Assembly (NCBI GenBank): GCA_964478455.1
Contig: CAYZJD010000051.1
Location: 1 to 17,526 of the forward strand
Reading direction: 5' to 3'
Length of the DNA stretch: 17,526 nucleotides
From: CAYZJD01 sp964478455
Lineage (GTDB): Bacteria > Acidobacteriota > Terriglobia > Bryobacterales > Bryobacteraceae
Shown: positions 1-6,925 of the stretch, in pieces
Position numbering within the stretch: the first letter of the stretch is position 1
How the letters are laid out: each line of letters opens with the position of its first letter
Notes under the pieces: generated by a model
The model's database searches: none
Seen by the model: the letters and a program-made list of their open reading frames with translations, nothing else
Told to the model about the DNA's origin: nothing
Translations under genes and position numbers: made by a program

Positions 1-46
1 CCCCGACCTGCCACCGCCGACCTTGCCTACAAGCTTCACGCCTGAC

Positions 47-86
47 GCGACGGCCGCGCCGAAAAGGGGGAAAGCGTGGCCGTCGC
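47..86 (-). terminator. possible 3' hairpin of the TPR gene
   Basis: A stem of nine perfect pairs (GCGACGGCC at 47-55 with GGCCGTCGC at 78-86) can extend by a G-U pair and three G-C pairs around an A/G-rich loop (60-73). It starts 8 nt past the stop codon of the TPR gene on the minus strand, a typical terminator position. There is no following T tract on that strand, so it may instead be an mRNA-stabilising hairpin or a Rho-assisted site. Confidence 0.35.
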
Positions 87-94
87 CATAGGCG

Positions 95-1300
95 CTACTC
101 CGAAGCCAGCAGAGCGTTCCCTGGGCGGCGTAATGCCCGCACTTCGGTCAGCCGGCCCTGCGCGCGGTAAACCTGCTCCAGATCGTTCAGGCCGCCAACA
201 TACTCCGGGTGATCCTCGCCGAGCGTATGCCGGAAGATGACGAGTGATTTTCGGAAGAGAGATTCCGCGCCCGCGTGCTTGCCCTGATCCACGAACAACT
301 GCCCCAGGTTCCGAAGACCACGAGCTACGTCGGGGTGGTCCGGGCCGAGTGCCGCTTGCCAAATCGACAGCGCACGCCGGTAGAGTGGTTCTGCCTCGGC
401 GTAGCGTCCCTGCGCGCGATACAGTTGTGCAAGGTTGTTGACAACGGCAGCCACCTTCGGGTGGTCTCTCCCAAGGCTTCGCTCGCTGGCGGCCAGCGAC
501 TCGCGGAACAGCGGCTCCGCCTCGTCATACTTCGCCTGCATTTTGCAAGCCTCCGCGAGGTTATTGAGGACGGAGGCCACGTCCGGGTGCGAATCACTCA
601 GCAGGGACCGGCCCGCCTCCAATGCGCGCCGGTAGACCGGCTCGGCTTCCACGTACCTACCTTGGCTTGCGTAGATCGCGCCAAGTTCGTTCAGCGCCAC
701 GAACAAGGATGTGTGCCGGGGCGCGCTGGCGTCAAGCAGCACGACCGCCCGCCGGGCTATGGCCTCTGCCTTTGCGTACTTGCCTTGATGCCGGCACGTT
801 TCCGCCAGGTTGACTAGGCTGCCGGCAAGGTCCGGATGATCCGGGCCCAGGGCTTTCTCGAGGACGGAGACTACCTGCTCCTGCATCGCTTCCGCCTGTG
901 TGAACCCGCCGCGCGCGCTGTGGAGCGCTGCCAGGTTGCCCATGGTCGCGGCGGCTTCCGGCGGCCACGCCCCCGGCGCGGCCTTCCAAACGGAGAGCGC
1001 CCGCAGGAAGAGAGGCTCCGCCTGTTCGTATTGCGCCCGCGAATAGTACAAAGCAGCAAGGTTGTTCAGTGCCCGGGCCAGGCCCACGCTTGGGCCCGGC
1101 AGCTTGTCCAGTTCTTGCAGAGCGGCTTGGTAAGGCCGCTCTGCCTCCGTATACCGCCCCTGGCGGTGCAGCCGCCTGCCTTCATCAAGCATTCGCTGCC
1201 AATGCGGAGCTTCGGCGCCCGCGATTCCTGACGCGGCCGCGAGTGCAATCACAAGTAATCTGCTTCCGCGCCTTCTGCTGTCCGCGGCTTCCCTCGTCAC
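95..1300 (-). CDS. Exported tetratricopeptide (kinesin-light-chain type) repeat protein
   Basis: Tandem TPR units of about 42 residues fill nearly the whole protein: about eight full repeats and one partial, with the recurring pattern LNNLA-x-LY-x-x-QGRY-x-EAEPL-x-x-RAL and the LG-x-DHP-x-VA linkers typical of kinesin-light-chain/TPR_12 repeats. Such arrays are protein-binding scaffolds; no catalytic domain is visible. From the GTG at 1300 the protein starts with an Arg-rich segment (RRRGSR) and a hydrophobic stretch (LLVIALAAASGIAG) followed by AEA, a credible secretion signal, so it probably acts outside the cytoplasm. AAGGAG lies 8 nt before this GTG. A second GTG at 1366, in frame, also has AAAGGAG 7 nt upstream and would add 22 residues before the signal, which is less natural for an exported protein. 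It lies downstream of purN on the same strand but about 350 nt away, so it is probably a separate transcript. The partner is unknown. Confidence 0.8.
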   Translation of the reverse strand: MTREAADSRRRGSRLLVIALAAASGIAGAEAPHWQRMLDEGRRLHRQGRYTEAERPYQAALQELDKLPGPSVGLARALNNLAALYYSRAQYEQAEPLFLRALSVWKAAPGAWPPEAAATMGNLAALHSARGGFTQAEAMQEQVVSVLEKALGPDHPDLAGSLVNLAETCRHQGKYAKAEAIARRAVVLLDASAPRHTSLFVALNELGAIYASQGRYVEAEPVYRRALEAGRSLLSDSHPDVASVLNNLAEACKMQAKYDEAEPLFRESLAASERSLGRDHPKVAAVVNNLAQLYRAQGRYAEAEPLYRRALSIWQAALGPDHPDVARGLRNLGQLFVDQGKHAGAESLFRKSLVIFRHTLGEDHPEYVGGLNDLEQVYRAQGRLTEVRALRRPGNALLASE

Positions 1301-1656
1301 CCGCGCCGCTCCTTCAGGTGCTTCGAGACCCGTATCCACTGCGAAGAGAGCCGATCTTTGTACCACTTGCCCGCTCCTTTCTCTGCGAACCTGCCAAAGT
1401 TGCCAACGGCGAAGTTCCCGTTGGATTCGGGGCGGGAGCCATGCACATCCCCCGCCCCCTCTAGCTCCCCGCCACTTACGGCGGCGAAGTCTGCTCTGAA
1501 TCCAGCGTGGGCCAGAGAGGGCAAAGGGAATAGGTAGGAATCGGTTAGATTACAGTGGACTTTTTACCGGTAACACCCCAAGTGCTTCCCATGCAAGGGA
1601 TTGACGGTACTGACCAGAAACGGGTTTTTACCGTAGCAAACAGCCCCGGCGCCAGG
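1301..1656. other. Intergenic region upstream of the TPR gene
   Basis: About 350 bases with no convincing gene. It contains a G/C hairpin (GGGGCGGG at 1429-1436 with CCCGCCCC at 1451-1458), a ten-base palindrome TTACCGGTAA at 1564-1573, and the nonamer TTTTTACCG twice (1561-1569 and 1625-1633). A six-pair inverted repeat (ACGGTA 1604-1609, TACCGT 1629-1634) lies just past the purN stop and could help end the purN transcript, although it has no T tract. A 75-codon minus-strand reading frame (1297-1524) runs into the TPR signal region; it resembles nothing I recognise and is not called as a gene. Confidence 0.4.
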
Positions 1657-2265
1657 CTATGCGCCTCCGGTCAGGATCACACGCCGTCCCTCGAGGCGGA
1701 AGTTGCCGCTCAGTACGATCCGGATCGCCTCGCTGTAAATCCGGTGCTCCTCTTTCAAAATGCGGGCCGACAACGTTTCCACCGTGTCATCGTCGCAAAC
1801 GGGTACGGCCGTCTGCACAATGATCGGACCCGCGTCCAGGTGTTCGTCCACGAAGTGAACCGTGCAGCCCGAGATCTTCACCCCGTGTTCCAGCGCCTGG
1901 TGCTGCGCATCGAGACCGGGAAAGGAGGGCAGCAGCGCCGGGTGGATGTTCAGTATCCGCAGCGGGAACTCGCGCACGAAGTAGGCGCTCAGAAGCCGCA
2001 TGAAGCCGGCGAGGATCACCAGATCCACTTGGTGTTTGCGGAGTTCAGCCACCACCATGCGGTCGTACGTCTCGCGTTCGATTCCCTTGGATGGGATGCA
2101 GACTGCATTGAGGCCGCGGGCCCGTGCGATCTCGAGCCCGCGCGCCTCTGGACGGTTGGAGATGACAACCGCGATCGTGGCGTCCAGCCGGCCCGACGCC
2201 ACGTTGTCGGCGATGGCCTCGAAGTTCGAGCCTCGCCCGGAGAGCAGAATGCCAAGATGCCTCAT
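1657..2265 (-). CDS. purN: Phosphoribosylglycinamide formyltransferase (GART)
   Basis: Transfers the formyl group of 10-formyltetrahydrofolate to glycinamide ribonucleotide, the third step of de novo purine synthesis, in the cytoplasm. The 202-residue length is normal for PurN. The N terminus has the phosphate-binding GRGSNF loop (residues 10-15), and the active site is intact: N106 and H108 in NIHPALLPSFPG, H137, and D144 in DAGPIIVQT. These fall at the same numbers as in the E. coli enzyme. The ATG overlaps the purM stop codon (ATGA), so translation is coupled to purM. This is the last gene of the kinase-purM-purN operon. Confidence 0.95.
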   Translation of the reverse strand: MRHLGILLSGRGSNFEAIADNVASGRLDATIAVVISNRPEARGLEIARARGLNAVCIPSKGIERETYDRMVVAELRKHQVDLVILAGFMRLLSAYFVREFPLRILNIHPALLPSFPGLDAQHQALEHGVKISGCTVHFVDEHLDAGPIIVQTAVPVCDDDTVETLSARILKEEHRIYSEAIRIVLSGNFRLEGRRVILTGGA

Positions 2266-3308
2266 ACGTAAATCACGCGGGCCTTCGCCGCTCGCGGCGG
2301 TTTGACTACGCGTCCGATTTCGAAGTGATCCTCGCCAAGCTTGTCGAGCAAGCGGCGCGCCCTCGCCAGCTCGTTGCGGCCCACCGCCAGAATCATACCC
2401 ACCCCGAGATTGAAGGTCCGGCGATAGTCGTCTTCGGGGATATCGCCCAGGCTGCGCAGCAACTCGAAGACAAAAGGAACCTTCCAGGAGGAAGTGTGGA
2501 TCTCCGCTCCAAGTCCTGCGGGAAGCATCCGCGGAGTGTTGTCAGTGATGCCGCCGCCGGTGATGTGCGCCGCGCCCTTCAGCAGGCCCCGCCGCGCCAG
2601 CGCCCGGATCGCCGCCAGATAGCTCCGGTGTACTTTCAGCAATTCGGCCGCCACCGTGCAGCCGAGCCCGGCGACATAGCTGTCCGGCCCGTAGCCGCCC
2701 ACCTCGAAGAGCAGCTTCCGGGCGAGTGAGTATCCGTTCGTGTGCAGGCCCGTGGAACGCAGCCCGATCAAAGCGTCGCCGGCGCGGATCGACCGTCCCG
2801 TCAGCAGGCGCGGGCGCTCCACCACGCCTACAATGAATCCCGCCAGATCGTATTCGCCCGGCGCATACAACCCCGGCATCTCCGCCGTTTCGCCGCCAAT
2901 CAAAGCGCAACCGTTGGCGCGGCAGCCGCGGGCAAGCCCCGAGACCACCTGCGCGACAACTGCCGCGTCCAGTTTGCCCACGGCGAAGTAGTCCAGGAAG
3001 AACAACGGCTCGGCGCCCTGGACCGCGATGTCGTTCACGCAGTGATTCACCAGGTCCTCGCCAACGGTGTCATGGCGCCCCGTCATGAAGGCCACTTTGA
3101 GCTTGGTGCCAACACCGTCGGCGGAGCTGACCAGAACCGGCTGGCGCCGCCCCGTCAAGCGGAACCCGGCGCCGAACGTGCCGATGTCGGTCAACACGCT
3201 GCGGCTGAAAGTCCGCCGCGCAAGCTTCTTGATCAGAGATACGGCGCGGTCCGCCTCGTCGATGTTGACCCCCGCGTCTTGGTACAGGATTGCCTTGCCG
3301 GATGCCAT
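2262..3308 (-). CDS. purM: Phosphoribosylformylglycinamidine cyclo-ligase (AIR synthetase)
   Basis: ATP-dependent closure of FGAM to aminoimidazole ribonucleotide, the fifth step of purine synthesis. The family signatures are present in order: YQDAGVNIDEAD near the N terminus, SSADGVGTKLKVAF, the HDTVGEDLVNHCVNDI segment, GGETAEMPGLY and TNGYSLAR. From the ATG at 3308 the protein has 348 residues, the usual PurM length; the reading frame is open 24 codons further upstream but that stretch is not family-like. The start has little Shine-Dalgarno sequence and lies 61 nt after the kinase stop. The stop overlaps the purN ATG by 4 nt. Confidence 0.94.
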   Translation of the reverse strand: MASGKAILYQDAGVNIDEADRAVSLIKKLARRTFSRSVLTDIGTFGAGFRLTGRRQPVLVSSADGVGTKLKVAFMTGRHDTVGEDLVNHCVNDIAVQGAEPLFFLDYFAVGKLDAAVVAQVVSGLARGCRANGCALIGGETAEMPGLYAPGEYDLAGFIVGVVERPRLLTGRSIRAGDALIGLRSTGLHTNGYSLARKLLFEVGGYGPDSYVAGLGCTVAAELLKVHRSYLAAIRALARRGLLKGAAHITGGGITDNTPRMLPAGLGAEIHTSSWKVPFVFELLRSLGDIPEDDYRRTFNLGVGMILAVGRNELARARRLLDKLGEDHFEIGRVVKPPRAAKARVIYV

Positions 3309-3369
3309 GAGCGGCTGGAACCTAACAGTATATCCGCGCCCGTTGTTGCCGGCGGCTTGGGTGGCTCTG

Positions 3370-4362
3370 CTATTCCACAATCGGCTTGATCACGGCCACG
3401 CCGATGGGTTTCATGCTGTCCACCAGCGCCTGGAACATCGCCTCGTCGGAGAAGCTGCCCACAATGGCCCCCCCGGACCCGGCAAAGCTGGAGCTTGCGC
3501 CGGCGCTGCGCGCCGTCCGAATCATCTCGAGGTTGCCCTCGCTGATGCGGTAAATCTTCGCCCGCAGGTCGAAGTTCGCGTTGATCAGCCGGCTCAGCGT
3601 CCGGTAGTCCCTCGCCAGCAACGCGGCCCGCCCTTGCTCGGCGTAGCTGGCCCACGTCTCCATGGCGCCGGTTACTTCGGGATCGCCGGCGAGCCAGCGC
3701 TCGCGCACGCGGCTGTGGAACACCTCGGTGCCCTCGCTCAGGCTCGTCCGATACGCCACATAGATGTTCGGCAACAAGCGGGGGTCGAGACGTTCATAAC
3801 ACCCGTGACCCTGGCGCTCCATGAGTTCCCTGGAAAAATCCATGTAGACCAGGCCTTCGTAAGCCTGGACCACCCGGTCCTGCGGACCTGCCGGTACGCC
3901 GAGTTCCTTGGTCTCCGTCTCGAGCACCAGCTTCGCCTGGATCGGCAGCGGAATGTCCACTCGAAAGTACTGGCACAGGGCGCGGAGGGCGGCGGTGATG
4001 ATGGCGCTCGATCCGCCGAGGCCGAGGCGCAGCGGGATGTTCGATTCGTACTCCAGCGTGAAATTGCGCCCTGGAAGCTCGATCCCGTGCTCCCGGCAGT
4101 AGTCAATGAAGCGGACGATCAGCGCCTGGATGATGCGGATACCCCCGTAGTAGCCGCGCCACCGGGTGGTCATGTACACGTCCTCGAGACTCTCGAAGAT
4201 CGGCATGTCCGCCTTAGACGGGCGGATCTCCAACCGCGCGCTCGGATACAACAGCACCCGGGCGCGGAAGTTTCTGACGATGAGAGAAATCGTCTTGCCG
4301 TAGTAACCGTCGCTCGGATTGCCGAGCAGCCCCGCACGGGCATAGGCATAGGTCTCAATCAT
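3370..4362 (-). CDS. GHMP-family sugar kinase, glucuronokinase-like
   Basis: A 330-residue GHMP kinase. All three family motifs are visible: motif 1 GLLGNPSDGYYGKT (11-24), the ATP-binding motif 2 LRLGLGGSSA (111-120) and the C-terminal motif 3 SFAGSGGAIVGSF (292-304). VPAGPQDR (156-163) supplies the probable catalytic Asp at 162. The GLLGNPSDGYYG N terminus resembles plant-type glucuronokinase (D-glucuronate to glucuronate 1-phosphate) more than galactokinase or mevalonate kinase, but substrate cannot be fixed from motifs, so another sugar-1-kinase remains possible. GGGGTGA before the ATG makes a fair ribosome site. It is the first gene of an operon with purM and purN. No UDP-sugar pyrophosphorylase or uronate genes occur nearby to support the substrate. 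Confidence 0.85.
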   Translation of the reverse strand: MIETYAYARAGLLGNPSDGYYGKTISLIVRNFRARVLLYPSARLEIRPSKADMPIFESLEDVYMTTRWRGYYGGIRIIQALIVRFIDYCREHGIELPGRNFTLEYESNIPLRLGLGGSSAIITAALRALCQYFRVDIPLPIQAKLVLETETKELGVPAGPQDRVVQAYEGLVYMDFSRELMERQGHGCYERLDPRLLPNIYVAYRTSLSEGTEVFHSRVRERWLAGDPEVTGAMETWASYAEQGRAALLARDYRTLSRLINANFDLRAKIYRISEGNLEMIRTARSAGASSSFAGSGGAIVGSFSDEAMFQALVDSMKPIGVAVIKPIVE

Positions 4363-4388
4363 CGAGGATCACCCCGATCCCGAATGTC

Positions 4389-4670
4389 CAGCAAGGTGCT
4401 GAAAAACGGTGGCAGGCTTCGCTGTTCCAAGCTGCCAGTTACGCGGAATCGTGCATTTGCGGCCCCCGGCACGTTGGACAGCGTTGCCTGTTGGCATGGG
4501 CGGGATCGCCTGCCAACGGCGATGAAAGTCAAAATTCGGTAGCAGGCTTCGCTGCCCCGAGCGCACTTTCAGTTCCTTCAATGAGTTGTGCTCCTCGCGC
4601 GTGGGCAGCGTTGCCTGTCACCGATTTTGACTTTCGAGAGTGTCGCCATCGTTCTTCCGCACCCTGCTAG
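4389..4670. repeat. Palindromic repeat copy A, apparently split by copy C
   Basis: The left end begins with a small palindrome, CAGCA-AGG-TGCTG (4389-4401), followed by AACGGTGGCAGGCTTCGCTG (4405-4424). The inner right arm GGACAGCGTTGCCTGT lies at 4476-4491. The expected right end (compare copy B at 8807-8830) is missing there but reappears as a diverged version at about 4642-4670 (TCGCCATCGTTCTTCCGCAC, then CCTGCTAGG). This suggests that copy C and some extra sequence were inserted into the right arm of copy A. Between them, GTTGGCA (4490-4496) and TGCCAAC (4511-4517) form a further small hairpin. Confidence 0.7.
4518..4646. repeat. Palindromic repeat copy C (nested)
   Basis: Long inverted arms: GAAAGTCAAAATTCGGTAGC (4524-4543) continuing through AGGCTTCGCTGCCC to 4557, matched by the reverse complement of 4603-4635, which ends CCGATTTTGACTTTC. 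A few mismatches and one bulge interrupt about 33 pairs, and GGCGA (4518-4522) with TCGCC (4642-4646) extends the stem. The 45-base middle is unlike the other copies. Its inner arm pair GCTGCCC/GGGCAGC differs from copy B (GCTGTCC/GGACAGC) by a change on both sides that keeps pairing. Confidence 0.75.
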
Positions 4671-4695
4671 GCGAATACTGGCATACTTATAGCAT

Positions 4696-5145
4696 ATGCG
4701 GGCCGTTGTCCAGCGAGTCACGGAAGCGAGAGTGGAGGTTGACGGTCAGGTGACGGGCGCCATCGGCCCGGGACTGCTGGTACTGCTGGGTATCGCCAGG
4801 TCCGATACCCGTGCGGATGCCCAGTACCTCGCCGACAAGATCCTGGGACTCAGAATCTTCGCCGACGAGGCGGGCAAGATGAACCTCGATGTCGTGGAGG
4901 CCGGCGGGAGCGTTTTGATCGTCTCTCAGTTCACGCTGTACGGTGACGTGCGCAAGGGACGCCGGCCAGGCTTCGACCGCGCCGCCGAGCCGGAAATGGC
5001 CCAAAGGTTATATGAATACTATGTCGAGATCGTCCGCTCGCGGAACGTCCCGGTCCAGAGCGGCGTCTTTCAGGCCAGGATGTCGGTTCAACTGATAAAC
5101 GACGGACCCGTAACTATCCTGCTCGATTCTGAAAAAACTATTTGA
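4696..5145 (+). CDS. dtd: D-aminoacyl-tRNA deacylase
   Basis: Removes D-amino acids (and mischarged glycine) from tRNA in the cytoplasm, a translation quality-control step. The 149-residue protein is a full-length DTD1-type enzyme: MRAVVQRVTEARVEV at the N terminus, the active-site SQFTLYGD (SQFT at 77-80) and the chiral-proofreading Gly-Pro loop NDGPVTILLDS (GPVT at 137-140). There is no purine-rich ribosome site before the ATG; instead a CATACT/TATAGC stretch lies 4-14 nt upstream, compatible with a leaderless or very short leader. The stop codon overlaps the -35 box of the next gene. Confidence 0.95.
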   Translation: MRAVVQRVTEARVEVDGQVTGAIGPGLLVLLGIARSDTRADAQYLADKILGLRIFADEAGKMNLDVVEAGGSVLIVSQFTLYGDVRKGRRPGFDRAAEPEMAQRLYEYYVEIVRSRNVPVQSGVFQARMSVQLINDGPVTILLDSEKTI

Positions 5146-5168
5146 CAAAAAGTAGTTGCGGGTATGAT
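5142..5168 (+). promoter_or_regulatory. Sigma-70-type promoter of the small basic protein
   Basis: A perfect -35 hexamer TTGACA (5142-5147) and a 5/6 match -10 TATGAT (5163-5168), spaced 15 bases, somewhat short. The -35 box contains the TGA stop codon of dtd (5143-5145), so the downstream gene has its own promoter despite the tight spacing. Confidence 0.6.
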
Positions 5169-5189
5169 ATGCTGGCTTGGGGAGAAAAC

Positions 5190-5477
5190 ATGCCCAAAGT
5201 GGTAATACCAATGAGAGATGCGGCCTTTCTATCAGCAGCACTGGAAGGGTTGGAATTGCAGAAGAGCAGACTGGAAGCGCAGATTCGACAAGTGCGCGCG
5301 ATGCTGGGTGGGCGCAGGCTGAAGGCGCTTGGCCCGGCCGCTGTGGTCGCAAAACCGGCGAGGAAAAGGGAGCTGAGCGCGGCTGCGCGCAGGCGGATCG
5401 CCCGGGCGCAGAAGCGGCGCTGGGCGGAGTACCGCAGGCAGAAGGCAGCGGCCCAGCGGGCTGCCAAGGAAGGCTAG
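5190..5477 (+). CDS. Small basic protein of unknown function
   Basis: 95 residues from an ATG preceded by GGGGAG with a 5-nt spacer; the frame is open upstream but the better start is here. The N-terminal half (residues 15-42, LSAALEGLELQKSRLEAQIRQVRAML) is predicted to be helical or coiled-coil. The C-terminal half is extremely rich in Arg, Lys and Ala (KPARKRELSAAARRRIARAQ, then KRRWAEYRRQKAAAQRAAKEG), suggesting nucleic-acid binding. The ELSAAARRRIARAQKRRWAEY segment resembles a short motif I associate with small hypothetical proteins of acidobacteria. That is recollection, not a search. It ends 6 nt from the convergent cbiO stop. Confidence 0.75.
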   Translation: MPKVVIPMRDAAFLSAALEGLELQKSRLEAQIRQVRAMLGGRRLKALGPAAVVAKPARKRELSAAARRRIARAQKRRWAEYRRQKAAAQRAAKEG

Positions 5478-5483
5478 TCTCCC

Positions 5484-6203
5484 CTAGCTGGCAGGGGATT
5501 CGGCGCCCGCATACGGGCCCCAGCCAAACCGCTCGATTACTTGCTCGACAGGACCGTCGCCTTCAAGGCGGCCCTTGTGAAAAAACACGGCGCGCGTGGC
5601 AATCGACGCGGCGAAAGAGGTATCGTGTGTGACGACGATCTTCGACTGCGACAGCCTTTGGAGTAAGTGAAGTAGGTCCCGCCGCCCCGGCGGATCGAGG
5701 AACGTCGTCGGCTCGTCCAGTATCAGTATCTCCGGCCGCATGGCCAGCACCCCGGCCAGGGCTGCCCGGCGTTTTTCCCCCGCGCTGAGATGGTAGGGCG
5801 CCCTGGCGGCGGATTCCGACATGCCCGTCTCGGCCAGCGCTTCCCGGGCAATGTCGACCGCCTGCTCGCGCGACAGGCCCCGATTCAACGGCCCGAAGGC
5901 CACGTCCTCCAACACCGTCGGCATGAAGAGCTGCTCGTCCGAGTCCTGAAAAACAAGCCCCACCTTGCGACGGATGAGCGACAGGTTGACCCCATTGACC
6001 GCCAGCCCGCAGACGCGGACGACGCCTTCTCCGCGCAACAGACCATTGAGATGGAGCACGAAGGTCGTTTTTCCCGAACCGTTCGCGCCGAACAGCGCGA
6101 CCGTCTCGCCCGGATAGAGTTCGAAGTTCACTCCCCTCAGGGCCTGCGTACCGTCCGGGTAACGGAAACTCAGGTCCCGGACCTCGATGACCGGTCCCGT
6201 CAT
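5484..6203 (-). CDS. cbiO: ECF-type metal transporter ATPase, CbiO family
   Basis: The energising ATPase of the metal importer, cytoplasmic and paired with CbiQ. 239 residues with Walker A GANGSGKTT (39-47), Q-loop Q86 in VFQDSDEQLFMPTV, signature LSAGEKRRAALA (139-150; a SAGE variant of SGGQ), Walker B ILILDEPTTFLD (159-170) and switch His193 in VTHD. The ATG overlaps the cbiQ stop (ATGA). The reading frame extends far upstream but family homology begins at MTGPVIEVRDLSFRYPDG. Confidence 0.94.
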   Translation of the reverse strand: MTGPVIEVRDLSFRYPDGTQALRGVNFELYPGETVALFGANGSGKTTFVLHLNGLLRGEGVVRVCGLAVNGVNLSLIRRKVGLVFQDSDEQLFMPTVLEDVAFGPLNRGLSREQAVDIAREALAETGMSESAARAPYHLSAGEKRRAALAGVLAMRPEILILDEPTTFLDPPGRRDLLHLLQRLSQSKIVVTHDTSFAASIATRAVFFHKGRLEGDGPVEQVIERFGWGPYAGAESPAS

Positions 6204-6925
6204 CGAATGCCTCCCAGGGACCGCAGCACCAGCGGCGCGAGGACTGCGACCGAGAGGAACAGTGCGTCCGCCCACCGGAGCGGATAGCTCGCGAAGGTCG
6301 GCAGGCGACCCTGGTAGCCGCGGGCTAGCATCGCCTTGTGAATCCCGGCCGCCCGCGCATGCGATCGATAGAACAGCACGGACACGGCGCCGGCAGCCGT
6401 CTGGAGTTTCCCTCTCCAGTCGAGGGCGGAGCCGGAAAAGCCACGGCTGGCCGCGGACAGTCGCATGTGCTGGACCTGCTCCGAAATCACAAACAGGTAT
6501 CGGTAAAGGAACTGGACCACAAGCACCAGAAACCGTGGCGCGCCCAGTGATTCCAAGCCTCGCAGCAAGTCCGGAACGGGAGTGGTCCCCACAACCACCA
6601 AAACCGCGAGCGCGGAGAGGTAACTCTTGGCGACTAGCGCGCCGGCCTGTGAGGCGTCCCCAGCCAGCAGGCTCAGGCCGGCGAACGCCGCCGAAAGAGG
6701 CAGTACGGCAGCCGCGCGGAGGATCGCGGAGAGTAACGGCAGCCGGGCCAGCAGAAGTGCAAAGCCCAGGAGCAACGCGTACCCGATCTGTGGGAACCAC
6801 GGCGGGCAAGGGGTGGTCGCCACAACGGCCAGAAAGCAGACCAACGCGATAATCTTCACCCGTGGCTCGCGTGCGTGCAAAGGACTCCGGCCGCGGCTCC
6901 AACGTTCGAGGACGACGTGGTGCAA
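6200..6925 (-). CDS. cbiQ: ECF-type metal transporter transmembrane coupling protein, CbiQ family
   Basis: Membrane T-component linking the ATPase to the substrate-binding CbiM. 241 residues with about five to six hydrophobic segments (for example IIALVCFLAVVATT, IGYALLLGFALLLARL, YLSALAVLVVVGTT and a C-terminal ALFLSVAVLAPLVL). The cytoplasmic coupling segments carry the two short Ala/Arg-Gly motifs of this family, AASRGF and AMLARGYQG. The start appears to be TTG, immediately after the cbiM TAG, with GAAGGGG upstream. It is translationally coupled at both ends. Confidence 0.92.
   Translation of the reverse strand: MHHVVLERWSRGRSPLHAREPRVKIIALVCFLAVVATTPCPPWFPQIGYALLLGFALLLARLPLLSAILRAAAVLPLSAAFAGLSLLAGDASQAGALVAKSYLSALAVLVVVGTTPVPDLLRGLESLGAPRFLVLVVQFLYRYLFVISEQVQHMRLSAASRGFSGSALDWRGKLQTAAGAVSVLFYRSHARAAGIHKAMLARGYQGRLPTFASYPLRWADALFLSVAVLAPLVLRSLGGIR

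Larger units (their letters stand above)
4363..4695. other. Divergent intergenic region between the kinase and dtd, occupied by repeats
   Basis: The 333-base gap between the kinase (left-going) and dtd (right-going) is almost entirely made of two copies of the palindromic repeat described separately (4389-4491 plus 4642-4670, and 4518-4646). Only 26 bases separate the kinase start from the repeat block and about 25 separate the block from dtd. Promoters for both genes must therefore lie in these short flanks or inside the repeats. Confidence 0.6.

Noticed and set aside
1297..1524. 75-codon minus-strand reading frame upstream of the TPR gene
   Set aside because: It overlaps the start region of the TPR gene in another frame, has no recognisable domain and no good ribosome site that I can see; treated as chance.
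3067..4542. Long 491-codon + strand reading frame opposite the kinase and purM
   Set aside because: It is antisense to two clearly conserved genes (kinase and purM); high-GC DNA commonly leaves such shadow frames open.
4389..4670. CRISPR array
   Set aside because: The repeated units are inverted and palindromic, of unequal length, and not spaced by uniform unique spacers.
5481..5497. CCCCT/AGGGG hairpin between the small basic gene and cbiO as a bidirectional terminator
   Set aside because: Only five pairs, lying mostly inside the cbiO 3' coding end and without T tracts; too weak to call.
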